A DNA stretch of 64,000 bases, from positions 248,001 to 312,000 of the forward strand of contig NZ_BARG01000033.1 of NCBI RefSeq assembly GCF_000376565.1. The letters are read 5' to 3'. How positions within the stretch are numbered: position 1 is the first letter of the stretch; the number at the start of each line of letters is the position of its first letter. The DNA is from Streptomyces hokutonensis. GTDB taxonomy: Bacteria; Actinomycetota; Actinomycetes; Streptomycetales; Streptomycetaceae. The position numbers were made by a program, and so were the translations under genes. Positions 17,052-25,738 of the stretch are shown here, piece by piece. The notes below the pieces were generated by a model that saw only the letters and a program-made list of their open reading frames with translations, searched no databases and was not told where the DNA came from.

Positions 17052-18551
17052 TCACGCCGGTGTGCCGTCGCGGACGCCGGGCGTGCCGCTCGAGGCGGTC
17101 GTGGGATCGGGCGCGGGATCGGTCGGGAAGCGTGCGGCGACCCGGGCGGCGGTGGCGGTGGCGCGGGGCGTGGTGGTGGCCAGGCCCATCACCGCGATCA
17201 GCAGGCCGCATGCGGTCAGGATCCACCAGGCGGGATGGCTGGCGGCGGCGAATCCGGCTCGGCCCGGGGACTGGGTGCGTGCGGTGACGATCGCGCCCAG
17301 GACGGCGACGCCGAGGTTGTTGCCGACCTGACGTCCGGTGGTGGTGATCGCGGCGGAGACCCCGGCCTGGGCGCGTGGCATACCGGCCACGGCGGTGCTG
17401 GTGATCGGCGCGTTGACCAGGCCGAATCCGATGCCGAGGAGTACGTAGGCGATGAGCAGGACCGCCCATGGGGTGGTCGGTGTGAGTGTGGTCAGGGTCA
17501 GTGTCGCGGCGGCGATCAGCAGGCCCGCGGCGACCAGTGGCGGGCGTGGACCGCGCAGGGCGGTGAGGCGCCCGGACAGCGGCGAGGCGATCGCGGTGCC
17601 GACGGCCAGCGGCATGGTCAGCAGGCCGGCGTGCAGTGCGCTGTAGCCGCGCACGTCCTGCAGATACAGCGTGTTGAGGAACAGGAAGCCGGACAGGACG
17701 AGGAACGCGGTGACGGCGGCGACGAAGGAGCCGGTGAACGGGACGGAGCGGAAGAACACCGGGTCGACCAACGGCTGTTCACGGCGTCGTTCGTAGCCGG
17801 GCAGCGCCACGACCGCGGCCGCCGACAGGGCGAACAGGGCGATGATGTGGACGCTGCCGTAGCCCTGCCGGGAGCCCTCGATGATCGCGAAGATCAGCGA
17901 GATGAGGATCGTGACGACCAGCAACTGGCCGACCGGGTCCGGCCGTCGTGCTGTCGCGGCCCTGGACTCGGGAACGAACACCGCGGTGAGCGCCAGGGCG
18001 GCCAGCCCGATCGGGATGTTGATCCAGAAGATCGAGCGCCAGCCGGCCGAGGCGACGAGCAGGCCGCCGACCACCGGGCCGGCGGCCAGCGACAGGCCGA
18101 CCGTGGTGCCCCACAGCCCGATCGCGCGGGCGCGCTCGCGGGGATCGGGGAAGGCGTGGGTGATGATCGACAGGGCGACCGGGTTGAGCATGCTGGCGCC
18201 CAGCCCCTGGGTGACACGGAAGGCGATCAGCCAGCCCAGGGTCGGGGCCAGGGAGCAGGCCAGCGAGCCGACGGTGAACAGGGTCAGTCCGGCCTGGAAC
18301 ACCCGGCGCCGTCCGATCCGGTCGGCGGTGGATCCGGCGAGCATCATGAAGGCGGCGACGACCAGGGTGTAGCCGTCCACGGTCCACTGCAGGCCGCTCA
18401 CCGAGGCGCGCAGATCGTGGCCGACGGCAGGCAGGGCGACGTTCACGGCGGTGGTGTCCAGGGCGGTGATCAGCAGGCTCAGGCAGCACACGGCCAGAAT
18501 CACGCCCGCCCGCCGACGGTTGCCGTCGGCCAGGGACTCGTGCGTCGTCAT
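17052..18551 (-). CDS. DHA2-family MFS transporter (14 TM)
   Basis: 499 residues from ATG 18551, which is better placed after AGAGG than the ATG at 18557 that directly abuts it. It has 14 predicted membrane segments, motif A STADRIGRRRVFQ and motif C-like GTTVGLSLAAGPVVGGLL, typical of the EmrB/QacA drug/H+ antiporters. Sitting within a catabolic operon, it may export the substrate or a toxic intermediate, or protect against it. Its stop is 48 bases before the NTF2-like start. Confidence 0.92.
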   Translation of the reverse strand: MTTHESLADGNRRRAGVILAVCCLSLLITALDTTAVNVALPAVGHDLRASVSGLQWTVDGYTLVVAAFMMLAGSTADRIGRRRVFQAGLTLFTVGSLACSLAPTLGWLIAFRVTQGLGASMLNPVALSIITHAFPDPRERARAIGLWGTTVGLSLAAGPVVGGLLVASAGWRSIFWINIPIGLAALALTAVFVPESRAATARRPDPVGQLLVVTILISLIFAIIEGSRQGYGSVHIIALFALSAAAVVALPGYERRREQPLVDPVFFRSVPFTGSFVAAVTAFLVLSGFLFLNTLYLQDVRGYSALHAGLLTMPLAVGTAIASPLSGRLTALRGPRPPLVAAGLLIAAATLTLTTLTPTTPWAVLLIAYVLLGIGFGLVNAPITSTAVAGMPRAQAGVSAAITTTGRQVGNNLGVAVLGAIVTARTQSPGRAGFAAASHPAWWILTACGLLIAVMGLATTTPRATATAARVAARFPTDPAPDPTTASSGTPGVRDGTPA

Positions 18552-18599
18552 GTCCATCCTCTCTGTGGGCGGTGGCGTGGGTGCCGGAGAAGTCCCCGA

Positions 18600-18977
18600 C
18601 TACGGCTGGTCGACGAGGAGTTCGTCGAGTTGTACGAGGCTTTCGGGGCCGCCGGTGCTGAGTTCGGGTATGGCGGAGATGAAGCGGTGGACGTGCTCGG
18701 TGCGGAGGTGGGCGTCGAACGCGGCGGCGTCGGTGTAGACCTCGTAGAGGTAGAACCGGCCGGCTACATCACGCGCTTCGTAGGCGGTGAAGGTCACGCA
18801 GCCGGGTTCGCGGCGCACCTCGCGGACGAGTTCGACGATCCTCGCGCAGAGGCTGTCCCTCAGACCGGGCCTGGCGTCCAGAACGGCGATCATCGGGCGG
18901 GGGTTCGGGTCCTCCGCGTCGACCTGGAGGTTGTCGTGGGCGAGGCTCGCGCTGAGGAAGTCCTCGGTGTCGGGCAT
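18600..18977 (-). CDS. Antibiotic-biosynthesis-monooxygenase-domain protein
   Basis: 125 residues. The ABM fold is visible in PMIAVLDARPGLRDSLCARI, EPGCVTFTAYEARDVAGRFY and YTDAAAFDAHLRTEHVHRF; the DAHLRTEH segment carries the His often seen in YgiN-type quinol monooxygenases. Its N-terminal 25 residues are an extension. The stop of the gene upstream in the operon (MBL hydrolase) lies three bases before it. Likely acts on a quinol intermediate, inferred. Confidence 0.83.
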   Translation of the reverse strand: MPDTEDFLSASLAHDNLQVDAEDPNPRPMIAVLDARPGLRDSLCARIVELVREVRREPGCVTFTAYEARDVAGRFYLYEVYTDAAAFDAHLRTEHVHRFISAIPELSTGGPESLVQLDELLVDQP

Positions 18978-18980
18978 GGT

Positions 18981-19727
18981 TCAGAGCTCGATCCTGATGC
19001 CGGGTTCGACGATGCGGACGCTGGTCCCGGGGGCCAGGTCGCGCACCGCGTCCTGGTAGCGCAGCGGGTTCTTGTCGCTGCGGGTGATCAACCGGTCGCC
19101 CAGGAAGCCCTTGGTGAAGGCGTAGTGGTGCGGGACGGCCAGTTCGGGCTTGAGGACGGCGGTCAGTTCGGCCGCCTCGTCGGCGTTCATGACGACCTGC
19201 ATGTCGTCGGCCGGCCGGATGTGCAGGCCGTTGGTGGGCAGCAGGGCGACGGAGATGTGCCCCAACCGCTCGGGGATCTCGGCCAGTTCGGGGATGAGCA
19301 GGGTGTCGCCGGCGAAGTACACCGCGTCGGAGCCTGAGCGCAGGACGAAGGTGACCTCGTAGACACCGTGCTCGGCCGGGGTCGCCGTGATCGTGACGCC
19401 GCCGACCTCGGCCTCCTGCCAGGGCGCGAGGGCCGTGACGTTCGTGAAGCCGTGCTTGCGCGCCGCCTCGACAACGGTCCCGGCGACGAACAGCGGGACC
19501 GCCCGGTCCCGGTACGCGGCGAAGGCGTCCAGGTCGCAGTGGTCGTAGTGCTCGTGGCTGATCAGTACGCCGTCGAGCCGGGGCAGGTCGGGGATGCCGA
19601 TCGCGATCGGCTCGCCCTGGTAGTAGCCGGGCCGGGTACTGAACCACGGGTCGGTCAGGAAGGTGCGGCCGCCTATTTCGATCAGGTGGCAGCTGTGCGT
19701 GATGCGGGTGACCGCGGTCTTGGGCAT
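18981..19727 (-). CDS. Metallo-beta-lactamase-fold hydrolase (UlaG/UPF0173-like)
   Basis: 248 residues. The MBL zinc motif SHEHYDHCD (His58, His60, Asp62, His63) is present, with later metal ligands in TPAEHG, YFAGDT and PHHYAF. Overall form matches the L-ascorbate-6-phosphate lactonase/UlaG and NAPE-PLD-like group, which open lactones or phosphodiesters. GGAGACC precedes the ATG. In this operon, between a hydrolase and a monooxygenase, a lactone intermediate (for example from a Baeyer-Villiger step) is a reasonable target, inferred. Confidence 0.88.
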   Translation of the reverse strand: MPKTAVTRITHSCHLIEIGGRTFLTDPWFSTRPGYYQGEPIAIGIPDLPRLDGVLISHEHYDHCDLDAFAAYRDRAVPLFVAGTVVEAARKHGFTNVTALAPWQEAEVGGVTITATPAEHGVYEVTFVLRSGSDAVYFAGDTLLIPELAEIPERLGHISVALLPTNGLHIRPADDMQVVMNADEAAELTAVLKPELAVPHHYAFTKGFLGDRLITRSDKNPLRYQDAVRDLAPGTSVRIVEPGIRIEL

Positions 19728-19770
19728 GGCGGGGTCTCCGTGGGGGGCGGGGTCGGCAGGTGGTCCCGGC

Positions 19771-20577
19771 TCAGCGGGCGAAGGCGGAGAAGTCCGTGTC
19801 GGCGCTGTCCCAGATCGCGTGGTCGACCTGGTCGGGGGTCTCCAGCTGCGGGGAGTGGCCCGTGCCGGGGAGCAGTTGGAACCGGGCCATGGGGATCGCG
19901 GCGGCGTAGGCGCGCCCGTAGTCGACGTCGACGATCCCGTCGCTCTCGCCCCACAGCACGAGGGTGGGGATCTCCAGGGACCCGAGACGCCCGAGGAGGG
20001 TGGGGTCGGTCATGGCGGAGCCCGCGTAGACGGCGATCGCGGCCCGGTTGCCTGCGGCGATCGCCTGCGCCGCCGGGGGCAGGGTCGCGGGGTCGACACG
20101 GAAGGGCTCGGGATCGTGGAAGCTGAGCTCGAAGACCTGATCCATGGTCAGGGAGAAGAAGTCGGCCACCGGGTGGCCGGACACCTCGATCCCGACCGCG
20201 TCGACCAGGACGATGCCGCTGACCCGGGGCGACTTCAGCAGCGCGATCTCGGCGGTGATCCAGCCGCCGATCGAGTTGCCGACGACGGTCACGTCGGTCA
20301 GGTCGAGCTGGTCCAGCAGCGCGCCGTAGAGCGCGGCCAGGCCCGGGACGGAGGTCAGTGACTCGGGTCGTACGGTGCCACCGAAGCCCGGGTGGGTCGG
20401 GACCAGCACGCGCACGTCGTGAGCGGCGGCGAACTTCTCGGCGAACCCTGTCACCGACTGCGGGCCGGCTCCGCCGTGCAGCAGCAGGAACGGCTGTCCT
20501 GAACCGTATGCGGCCACGGACACCTCGACCGGGCCGACTTCGTCGAGGTCGACGGTGTACTGAGTGGTGATTCCCAC
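19771..20577 (-). CDS. Alpha/beta hydrolase
   Basis: 268 residues from GTG 20577. I prefer this start over ATG 20592 because AAGGAGA lies just upstream of the GTG, inside the longer reading frame, and the ATG has no ribosome-binding site. It has HGGAGPQS (oxyanion), GNSIGGW (nucleophile Ser), LWGESDGIVD (Asp) and GTGHSPQLE (His). The sequence is closest in style to ring-cleavage-product or ester hydrolases. Second gene of the operon that starts with the cupin at 21078. Confidence 0.87.
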   Translation of the reverse strand: MGITTQYTVDLDEVGPVEVSVAAYGSGQPFLLLHGGAGPQSVTGFAEKFAAAHDVRVLVPTHPGFGGTVRPESLTSVPGLAALYGALLDQLDLTDVTVVGNSIGGWITAEIALLKSPRVSGIVLVDAVGIEVSGHPVADFFSLTMDQVFELSFHDPEPFRVDPATLPPAAQAIAAGNRAAIAVYAGSAMTDPTLLGRLGSLEIPTLVLWGESDGIVDVDYGRAYAAAIPMARFQLLPGTGHSPQLETPDQVDHAIWDSADTDFSAFAR

Positions 20578-20619
20578 GGTCTTCTCCTTCATTGCAGGTG
20601 CAGTTGCAGTTGCGGGTGT

Positions 20620-21078
20620 TCAGGCGAAGTCGGTGGACGGTTCGGTGGAGTAGCGGCTCATCGCCTCGACCGTCGCCTCGGCGGTGAGCGGCCGGCCGCC
20701 GGCGATCATGTCGCGCAGGTCCCGGAAGTAGTTGACGTACAGGTCCGGGGTGAACGTGTTGAGCAGGACCGTGATGCCGTCGGTCGGGTTGGCGAAGGTG
20801 TGCGGGGCGCCGGGCGGGATCATGACCAGTGTTCCGGCGGGCGCGTCGTACACGGTCTCGCCGACGGTGAACCGGGCCGCGCCGGAGACGACGTAGAAGC
20901 CCTCGTCGTGCCGGGCGTGCCGGTGCTGCGGCGGACCGTCGGTGTGCGGGGCGAGCGTGATCTCCCCGATGCCGAGGCGGTGGTCGGTCGTGGTGCCGTC
21001 CTCGAGGATCCGCATCAGGGTCGGGCCGAGCCGGATCGACTCACCGTCGTCCGGGCCGACCACTGAGACGTCCGTCAT
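20620..21078 (-). CDS. Cupin-domain protein
   Basis: 152 residues from ATG 21078, preceded by GGAGG. One cupin barrel: motif 1 PQHRHARHDEGFYVVSGAAR and motif 2 PAGTLVMIPPGAPHTFANPT, keeping the His-His-Glu-His metal set. The C-terminal helix (YVNYFRDLRDMIAGGRPLTA) resembles quercetin-dioxygenase-like monocupins. It may be a dioxygenase or isomerase. It is the first gene of the six-gene operon; upstream lie three CTCTC repeats. Confidence 0.87.
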   Translation of the reverse strand: MTDVSVVGPDDGESIRLGPTLMRILEDGTTTDHRLGIGEITLAPHTDGPPQHRHARHDEGFYVVSGAARFTVGETVYDAPAGTLVMIPPGAPHTFANPTDGITVLLNTFTPDLYVNYFRDLRDMIAGGRPLTAEATVEAMSRYSTEPSTDFA

Positions 21079-21120
21079 CTGAACCTCCGGGGAGAGAGAC
21101 CACTGTGTTTATTGGGGTTG

Positions 21121-21170
21121 GCTCTCATGAACTTAGACGGTCGACTCTCTTTATGCAAGTGAACTCTCAT
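21121..21170. promoter_or_regulatory. Direct CTCTC repeats in the operon promoter
   Basis: GCTCTCATGA (21121), ACTCTCTTTA (21144) and ACTCTCATTA (21163) are similar AT-richer blocks in the 148-bp gap before the cupin-led operon, and GAGAGAG lies nearby on the same strand. IclR regulators often bind such repeated sites, so they may be targets of the IclR protein at 24360; this is inference. Confidence 0.4.
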
Positions 21171-21226
21171 TACGAGGGCATGCCTGTTTCAGCTTGCGGC
21201 CGTGGCCGCCCGCGGGCCCTGGTCCC

Positions 21227-22162
21227 TCAGCGCACCTCGAAGGTGGCGCCGAGGCCCATGCCGGTGATCCATTCCGGGACCGGTTCGTACGCGGTCCACA
21301 CCAGCGGTGCCTGTACCGCGGCGTGCCCGATCAGCCAGGTGCGGATCTCGTGGCCGCCGCTGCCCGCCTGCTCCTCAAGACCTGCGTCGCCGAGGGCCGC
21401 GACCGGCCGGGACTCTCCGGTCCCCAACTGCTTGAGGAACCAGCGGTCCCACCCGCTGTTGACGTGGGCGTCCCGGTTGCCGCCCATTGCCCGCACCCGG
21501 TGCTCGCGTTCGACGGAGAGGGCGCGGGGGGCTTCGCGCCCGTGGATCACCGCGTGCCGGCGCTCCTCGGCCATCGCCGGATCGCGGGGGTCGTTGCTGG
21601 GCAGCCAGTGGGAGAGCCCGCCGCTCGCGATGACCAGCACCCGGCCGGTGCCGGCACCGTCGCGCAGGGCGTCGCCCAGGGCCCGGCCGAAGCCGATGCA
21701 GCGCTCCATGGCCGGCAGCGGGGGAGCGGCGGTGTTCACGACGAGCGGCACCATCGGTATCTCCGCGCCGCCGCAGACCATCTCGTAGCTCTGCACGAGT
21801 CCGTGATCGACCGTCAGCGAGTAGGACAGCGACAGGTCGAAGCCCGCGCGGGTGAGCCCGTCGTACACGGACCACGCCAGTTCGCCGGCGACGGGCAGGG
21901 GGCCCGACCGGCTGCCGAAGTCGCCGAACCCGACCGCGTGCTCGACACCGATGAGGAACGGCGGCATCGCGTCGTAGAAGTTCCCGTGGAAGTGGTCGGG
22001 TCCGACGACCACGACGGCGTCGGGCGCGAGCCGCGCCACCGTACGGGAGAGCCGGGCCGCCTCGGCGAGGAACCGGCCGCCGGGCTGCTCGGGGCCGGCG
22101 GGCGGCAGCAGGGTGGCGAAGGGGGAGTGGGACAGGGCGACCATGCCGATGATCTCGCTCAT
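21227..22162 (-). CDS. Class III extradiol ring-cleavage dioxygenase, MhpB/LigB-like
   Basis: 311 residues. The sequence follows 2,3-dihydroxyphenylpropionate 1,2-dioxygenase (MhpB) along its length: early His in ALSHSPF, VVVGPDHFHGNFYDAMPPF, VDHGLVQ and ASGGLSHWLP, ending in GHEIRTWL and PEWITGMG. These supply the Fe(II) ligands and acid/base His of LigB-type catechol cleavage. Its ATG overlaps the stop of the MhpC-like hydrolase gene, so ring cleavage and product hydrolysis are coupled. Substrate is a catechol with an unknown side chain. Confidence 0.9.
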   Translation of the reverse strand: MSEIIGMVALSHSPFATLLPPAGPEQPGGRFLAEAARLSRTVARLAPDAVVVVGPDHFHGNFYDAMPPFLIGVEHAVGFGDFGSRSGPLPVAGELAWSVYDGLTRAGFDLSLSYSLTVDHGLVQSYEMVCGGAEIPMVPLVVNTAAPPLPAMERCIGFGRALGDALRDGAGTGRVLVIASGGLSHWLPSNDPRDPAMAEERRHAVIHGREAPRALSVEREHRVRAMGGNRDAHVNSGWDRWFLKQLGTGESRPVAALGDAGLEEQAGSGGHEIRTWLIGHAAVQAPLVWTAYEPVPEWITGMGLGATFEVR

Positions 22163-23037
22163 ACCGGGTCCTTGCCGAGCAGCAGGAAGTCGCGGTGGGC
22201 GCGCAGGAATTCGTCAGGCTTCTCCCACTGCGGCCAGTGACCCGCGCCCTCGATCACGTGCAGGCGGGCGTCGGGCAGCCAGCTCCGGAGGAGCGCCGCC
22301 TCGTCGAGTCCGCCGGTCGGGTCGTGGTCGGTCCACAGCAGCAGGGTGGGCGCGGTGATCCCGCCGACCCAGGCGGGGTCCCAGGCGAACTCCCTGCGTA
22401 TTTCGGGGTCTTGCAGCACCAGCGTGTTCTCGATCGCGCGCAGGAAGCCGGGGCGGCTGTAGACGGCGCGTCGCAGGTTCACCAGCTCGTCGGTGACCAT
22501 CGAGGTGTCGTGGAAGAGGAACTCGACGCGGCGGCGCACGGTTTCGTCACTCGGGTCCTGTACGGCGGCCAGGGTGCTCTCGCGCATCCGGACCATCACC
22601 TCGGGCTTGTTGGCGATGTTCCCGGGGGTGTTGAGCACGAGCCGTTCGACGCGGTCGGGGTGGTAGGCCGCGGTCCATGCGGTGACCCAGCCGCCGAGCG
22701 ATTCGCCGGACAGGTGTGCCGAGTCGATCCCCAGCGCGTCCATCAGGCCGACGAGGTGATCGGAGAGCACGTCGATCGTGTAAGGCCGGTCGGGGAGGTC
22801 GGACCAGCCGTGGCCGACCATGTCGTAGGCGGTGACACGGAAGTCGGCGGCCAGCCCGGCGATGTCCCGGGCGTAGGCCTCCAAGTGGCCGCCGGTGCCG
22901 TGCAGGAGGAGCAGGTCGGGGCCGACTCCCGCGCGCAGGACGCGGGTACGGACGCTCGCGACGTCGACGAAGCGCAACTCGTGCTCCACGTCGGACAGTT
23001 CGCCCCAGATGCCGATGTGGGCGGGCAGCGGGCTCAT
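22159..23037 (-). CDS. Alpha/beta hydrolase, meta-cleavage-product (MhpC-like)
   Basis: 292 residues from ATG 23037, with AGGAGGAG upstream. It has LLLLHGTGGH, the nucleophile elbow SGESLGGW, LLLWTDHDPTGG (Asp) and IEGAGHWPQWEKPDEF (His), a C-terminus typical of 2-hydroxy-6-oxo-hexadienoate hydrolases (MhpC, BphD). These enzymes split the ring-opened product of an extradiol dioxygenase. The stop overlaps the start of the MhpB-like gene by four bases, supporting joint function. Confidence 0.9.
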   Translation of the reverse strand: MSPLPAHIGIWGELSDVEHELRFVDVASVRTRVLRAGVGPDLLLLHGTGGHLEAYARDIAGLAADFRVTAYDMVGHGWSDLPDRPYTIDVLSDHLVGLMDALGIDSAHLSGESLGGWVTAWTAAYHPDRVERLVLNTPGNIANKPEVMVRMRESTLAAVQDPSDETVRRRVEFLFHDTSMVTDELVNLRRAVYSRPGFLRAIENTLVLQDPEIRREFAWDPAWVGGITAPTLLLWTDHDPTGGLDEAALLRSWLPDARLHVIEGAGHWPQWEKPDEFLRAHRDFLLLGKDPV

Positions 23038-23537
23038 GCCTGCTCCTCCTTGAATCGTGCGCGGGCCTCGGCGACCGTGGCCAGGCCCGCGCTCTGCCGG
23101 CGTCCGACGCCCAGCAGGTTCAGCAGGCGGGAGTTCTCGATGGTCAGGAACTCGACCGGCTCGGTCTCCGAGTCGTTGTAGTGGCGGTGCCAGGTCCAGG
23201 GCGGGGTGTAGATGAAGTCGCCGGCGGCCCAGGGCTCGGTGTCGTCCTCGATCTCGCTGTGGCCGTTCCCGCTGATGACGAAATGCACGGTCTCGTGGTG
23301 ATGGCGCTGCATGTCCGAGCTCAGGCCCGGCGGGATGGTCTGCCGGAAGAGTTCGAAGGTGGCCGTCGGCAGCAGACCGGCGATCGCCAGCACGGTCGGG
23401 TTGTGCACCTGGTCGGCCGGCAGCGGCACGAGCTCGTCGGCGTGCACGACGACCGGCCGCGCGGCGCCGGGCCGCACGGTGTCGTGGAGCGAGCCGAGGA
23501 AATCGGCCATGGTGAAGCGGGATCCCGATGCCGCCAT
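23034..23537 (-). CDS. Cupin-domain protein
   Basis: 167 residues; the ATG at 23537 overlaps the stop of the SDR gene, and GGAGACG lies just upstream. The cupin motif 1 is MQRHHHETVHFVISGNGHSE and motif 2 EPWAAGDFIYTPPWTWHRHY, with metal-binding His in both. The WTWHRHYN end is typical of gentisate-dioxygenase-like or aromatic-ring-linked cupins. Third cluster member with oxygenase potential. Confidence 0.86.
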   Translation of the reverse strand: MAASGSRFTMADFLGSLHDTVRPGAARPVVVHADELVPLPADQVHNPTVLAIAGLLPTATFELFRQTIPPGLSSDMQRHHHETVHFVISGNGHSEIEDDTEPWAAGDFIYTPPWTWHRHYNDSETEPVEFLTIENSRLLNLLGVGRRQSAGLATVAEARARFKEEQA

Positions 23538-24304
23538 CAGATCGTCTCCGTCCTTCCGCCGTCGACCGTGAGTACGGTCCCGTTGATGTACGCCGCCTCG
23601 TCGGAGGCCAGGAACGCCACGGCCGCCGCGATCTCCGCCGGCCGCGCGGCGCGCCCGGCCGGAATGCGCGCGAGGTCCTGCGCGTCGAGTTCGTCGAATC
23701 CCTGGTGTGTTGCGCGTGCCCGGTTGGTCAGGATCTGCGTACGGCGTTCAGTCGAAGTGGCGCCGGGAGCAACGCAGTTGACGGTGACACCCTGGGCCGC
23801 GAACTCCAGGGAGAGCAGCTTGGCTGCGGCCGTGACCGCGGAACGCAGCACCACGGACGCGGCCAGGTCGGACTGGGGCTGGCGCACCGCGGTGGACGTC
23901 ACGAACACGACCCGCCCGAAGCCGCGCTTCGCCATGCCCGGCATCGCCAGGCGGGCCAGCCGCAGCGGGCCGAGCAGCAACAGCTCGGACGCCTCCCGCC
24001 AGCGCGTGTCGTCGAGGTCGAGGATCCCACCGGGCGGTGGACCCCCGGCGTTGAGCACGAGGACGTCGAGGCCGCCGTGGCGGTGCTCGACCTCTTCCAT
24101 CGCCGCCGCTGCCGAGGCGGGGTCGGCCATGTCGCTCACCAGGGCGTGCACTTCGCCGACGATGCCGCCGAGTTGGACGGCCGCGGCTTCGAGGGCGTCG
24201 GCGTGCCGACCGGTGATCACCACCCGGTCGCCCGCACCCGCCAGGCGCTCGGCGATCGCGTGGCCGATACCGCTGGAACCGCCGCCGACCAATGCTGTCC
24301 GCAT
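23537..24304 (-). CDS. SDR-family protein lacking the canonical YxxxK
   Basis: 255 residues from ATG 24304. It has ALVGGGSSGIGHAIAERLAG (dinucleotide-binding), LDVLVLNAGGPPPGG and the C-terminal FLASDEAAYINGTVLTVDGG, so the fold is certain. Where the active-site Tyr-Lys normally lies it reads LAASVVLRSAVTAAAKLLSL, with no Tyr at the expected place. This substitution is known in a subgroup of FabG-like SDRs with unclear catalysis. First gene of the four-gene operon that ends with the extradiol dioxygenase. Confidence 0.87.
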   Translation of the reverse strand: MRTALVGGGSSGIGHAIAERLAGAGDRVVITGRHADALEAAAVQLGGIVGEVHALVSDMADPASAAAAMEEVEHRHGGLDVLVLNAGGPPPGGILDLDDTRWREASELLLLGPLRLARLAMPGMAKRGFGRVVFVTSTAVRQPQSDLAASVVLRSAVTAAAKLLSLEFAAQGVTVNCVAPGATSTERRTQILTNRARATHQGFDELDAQDLARIPAGRAARPAEIAAAVAFLASDEAAYINGTVLTVDGGRTETI

Positions 24305-24359
24305 GATGTGGGCATCCTCCTGAATCCGCTCCTTGTCCGCGGAGCGGGAGGGCCTTAGC

Positions 24360-25154
24360 GTGACCGGCATGAGCCCCGGAGAACAAGGGACGAGTCCCAC
24401 TGCGCGGGACGGCGCGACGGAGACCAAGGGCCTGGAGCGCGCGGCGGCGATCCTCGGCGCCTTCGACGCGGCACACCGCGAGCTGACCCTCTCCGCGCTC
24501 GTGGCCCGCTGCGGGCTGCCCCGGTCGACCACGCACCGCACCGCCGAGCGGATGATCCGGCTCGGCTGGCTGGACAAACCCCAGGGCCACTACCGGATCG
24601 GCAACCGGCTGTTCGAGATCGCGAGCCTGGCGCCGATCCGGCTCGAACTGCGGGAGGCCGTGCTTCCCTACCTCCAGGACCTGCACAGCGCGACCCGGAT
24701 CACCGTCCAACTCGGCGTCCTGGAAGGCACGCAGATCCTGGTCGTCGAGAAGATCACCGGCCATCGCCCGATGCCGATGCTCTCCCAGGTCGGCGGGATC
24801 ATCCCGGCGTACTGCTCGGCGCTGGGCCGGGCGATCCTCGCCTACAGCGACCCGGCCACCATCGAGGCGGTGCTCGACGCCGACATGCCGCCGCGCACTC
24901 CGCGCACCCTGACCACCAAGGTCGCCGTAATCCGCGAACTGACTGCCGTGCCGGCCAGGGGCTGGGCAGTCGAACGCGAGGAGGGCAACATCGGCGTGAG
25001 CTGCGTGGCCGCCCCGATCTTCGGCCCGGACGGCCACGTCGCCGCCGCCCTGTCCGTCACCGGTCCCACCGCGCTGGTCCGCACCGACCGGGCCGGGCCG
25101 GCCGTGCGGCTCGCCGCCGCGGCGGCCTCCCGGGCCTACAGCATCCGCTGCTGA
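24360..25154 (+). CDS. IclR-family transcriptional regulator
   Basis: 264 residues from GTG 24360, eight to nine bases after GGGAGGG (a TTG at 24333 is less likely). N-terminal winged helix: LERAAAILGAFDAAHRELTL then SALVARCGLPRSTTHRTAERM; C-terminal IclR ligand domain with VVEKITGHRPMPML, IIPAYCSALGRAILAY, ARGWAVEREEGNIGVSCVAA. IclR proteins commonly govern aromatic catabolism. The gene is divergent from the SDR-led operon and upstream of a cupin and a flavin monooxygenase, so it is the likely regulator of the whole island. Confidence 0.93.
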   Translation: MTGMSPGEQGTSPTARDGATETKGLERAAAILGAFDAAHRELTLSALVARCGLPRSTTHRTAERMIRLGWLDKPQGHYRIGNRLFEIASLAPIRLELREAVLPYLQDLHSATRITVQLGVLEGTQILVVEKITGHRPMPMLSQVGGIIPAYCSALGRAILAYSDPATIEAVLDADMPPRTPRTLTTKVAVIRELTAVPARGWAVEREEGNIGVSCVAAPIFGPDGHVAAALSVTGPTALVRTDRAGPAVRLAAAAASRAYSIRC

Positions 25155-25271
25155 AATCGTCCCAGCCCATGGGACTCGGTCATTGCGCATCGACCGCGTC
25201 GAAACCACGCTGGGCGCAGCGGATCAGCGCCGCGGTCGGACGGCCGCGGTGGCGACCGGAAGGAGACGACG

Positions 25272-25736
25272 GTGACTCTAGGCGGTGGCTACATGCTGCC
25301 CTCCCGCGACGGCCACAAGATCGCGGCGATCGGGCTCGGCATCACCCTCAAGGCGGACGGCGCGGCGACACGCGACGCGTACTCGCTGTTCGAGTACACG
25401 GTCCCGCCGGAGACCGACGGACCGCCGCCGCATCTGCACACGCGCGAGGACGAGTCCTTCATCTGCCTGGCCGGACGGCTCGACGTCCACCTCGGCGGCA
25501 GGGACTTCGTCCTCGAACACGGCGACTACCTCTACCTGCCGCGCGATGTGATCCACGCCTTCCGCAACCCCTACCCGGAGGAGTCGCGCGTCATCTCCGT
25601 CGTCTCGCCCGCCGGTCTGGAGGGCTACTACCAGGCGCTCGCGGAGATGCCGCCGGGACCGAAGGACATCGGGCTGATGAAGAAGATCATGGCCGACTTC
25701 GGCATCGAGCTCCAACTCCCGCCCGAGGTCGCGTGA
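25272..25736 (+). CDS. Cupin-domain protein
   Basis: 154 residues from GTG 25272, with GGAAGGAGA upstream. Cupin motif 1 PPPHLHTREDESFICLAGRL and motif 2 HGDYLYLPRDVIHAFRNP, retaining the His-His-Glu-His set. The C-terminus (SPAGLEGYYQALAEMPPGPK) is common in quercetin-2,3-dioxygenase-like monocupins of actinobacteria. It ends three bases before the flavin monooxygenase ATG and is cotranscribed with it. Confidence 0.87.
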   Translation: MTLGGGYMLPSRDGHKIAAIGLGITLKADGAATRDAYSLFEYTVPPETDGPPPHLHTREDESFICLAGRLDVHLGGRDFVLEHGDYLYLPRDVIHAFRNPYPEESRVISVVSPAGLEGYYQALAEMPPGPKDIGLMKKIMADFGIELQLPPEVA

Positions 25737-25738
25737 CC

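Noticed and set aside
16899..19337. An 812-codon plus-strand open frame
   Set aside because: It is antisense to the NTF2, MFS, ABM and MBL genes, which have clear family motifs and good starts; the frame has Gly/Gln/Arg-rich composition of a GC-rich shadow.
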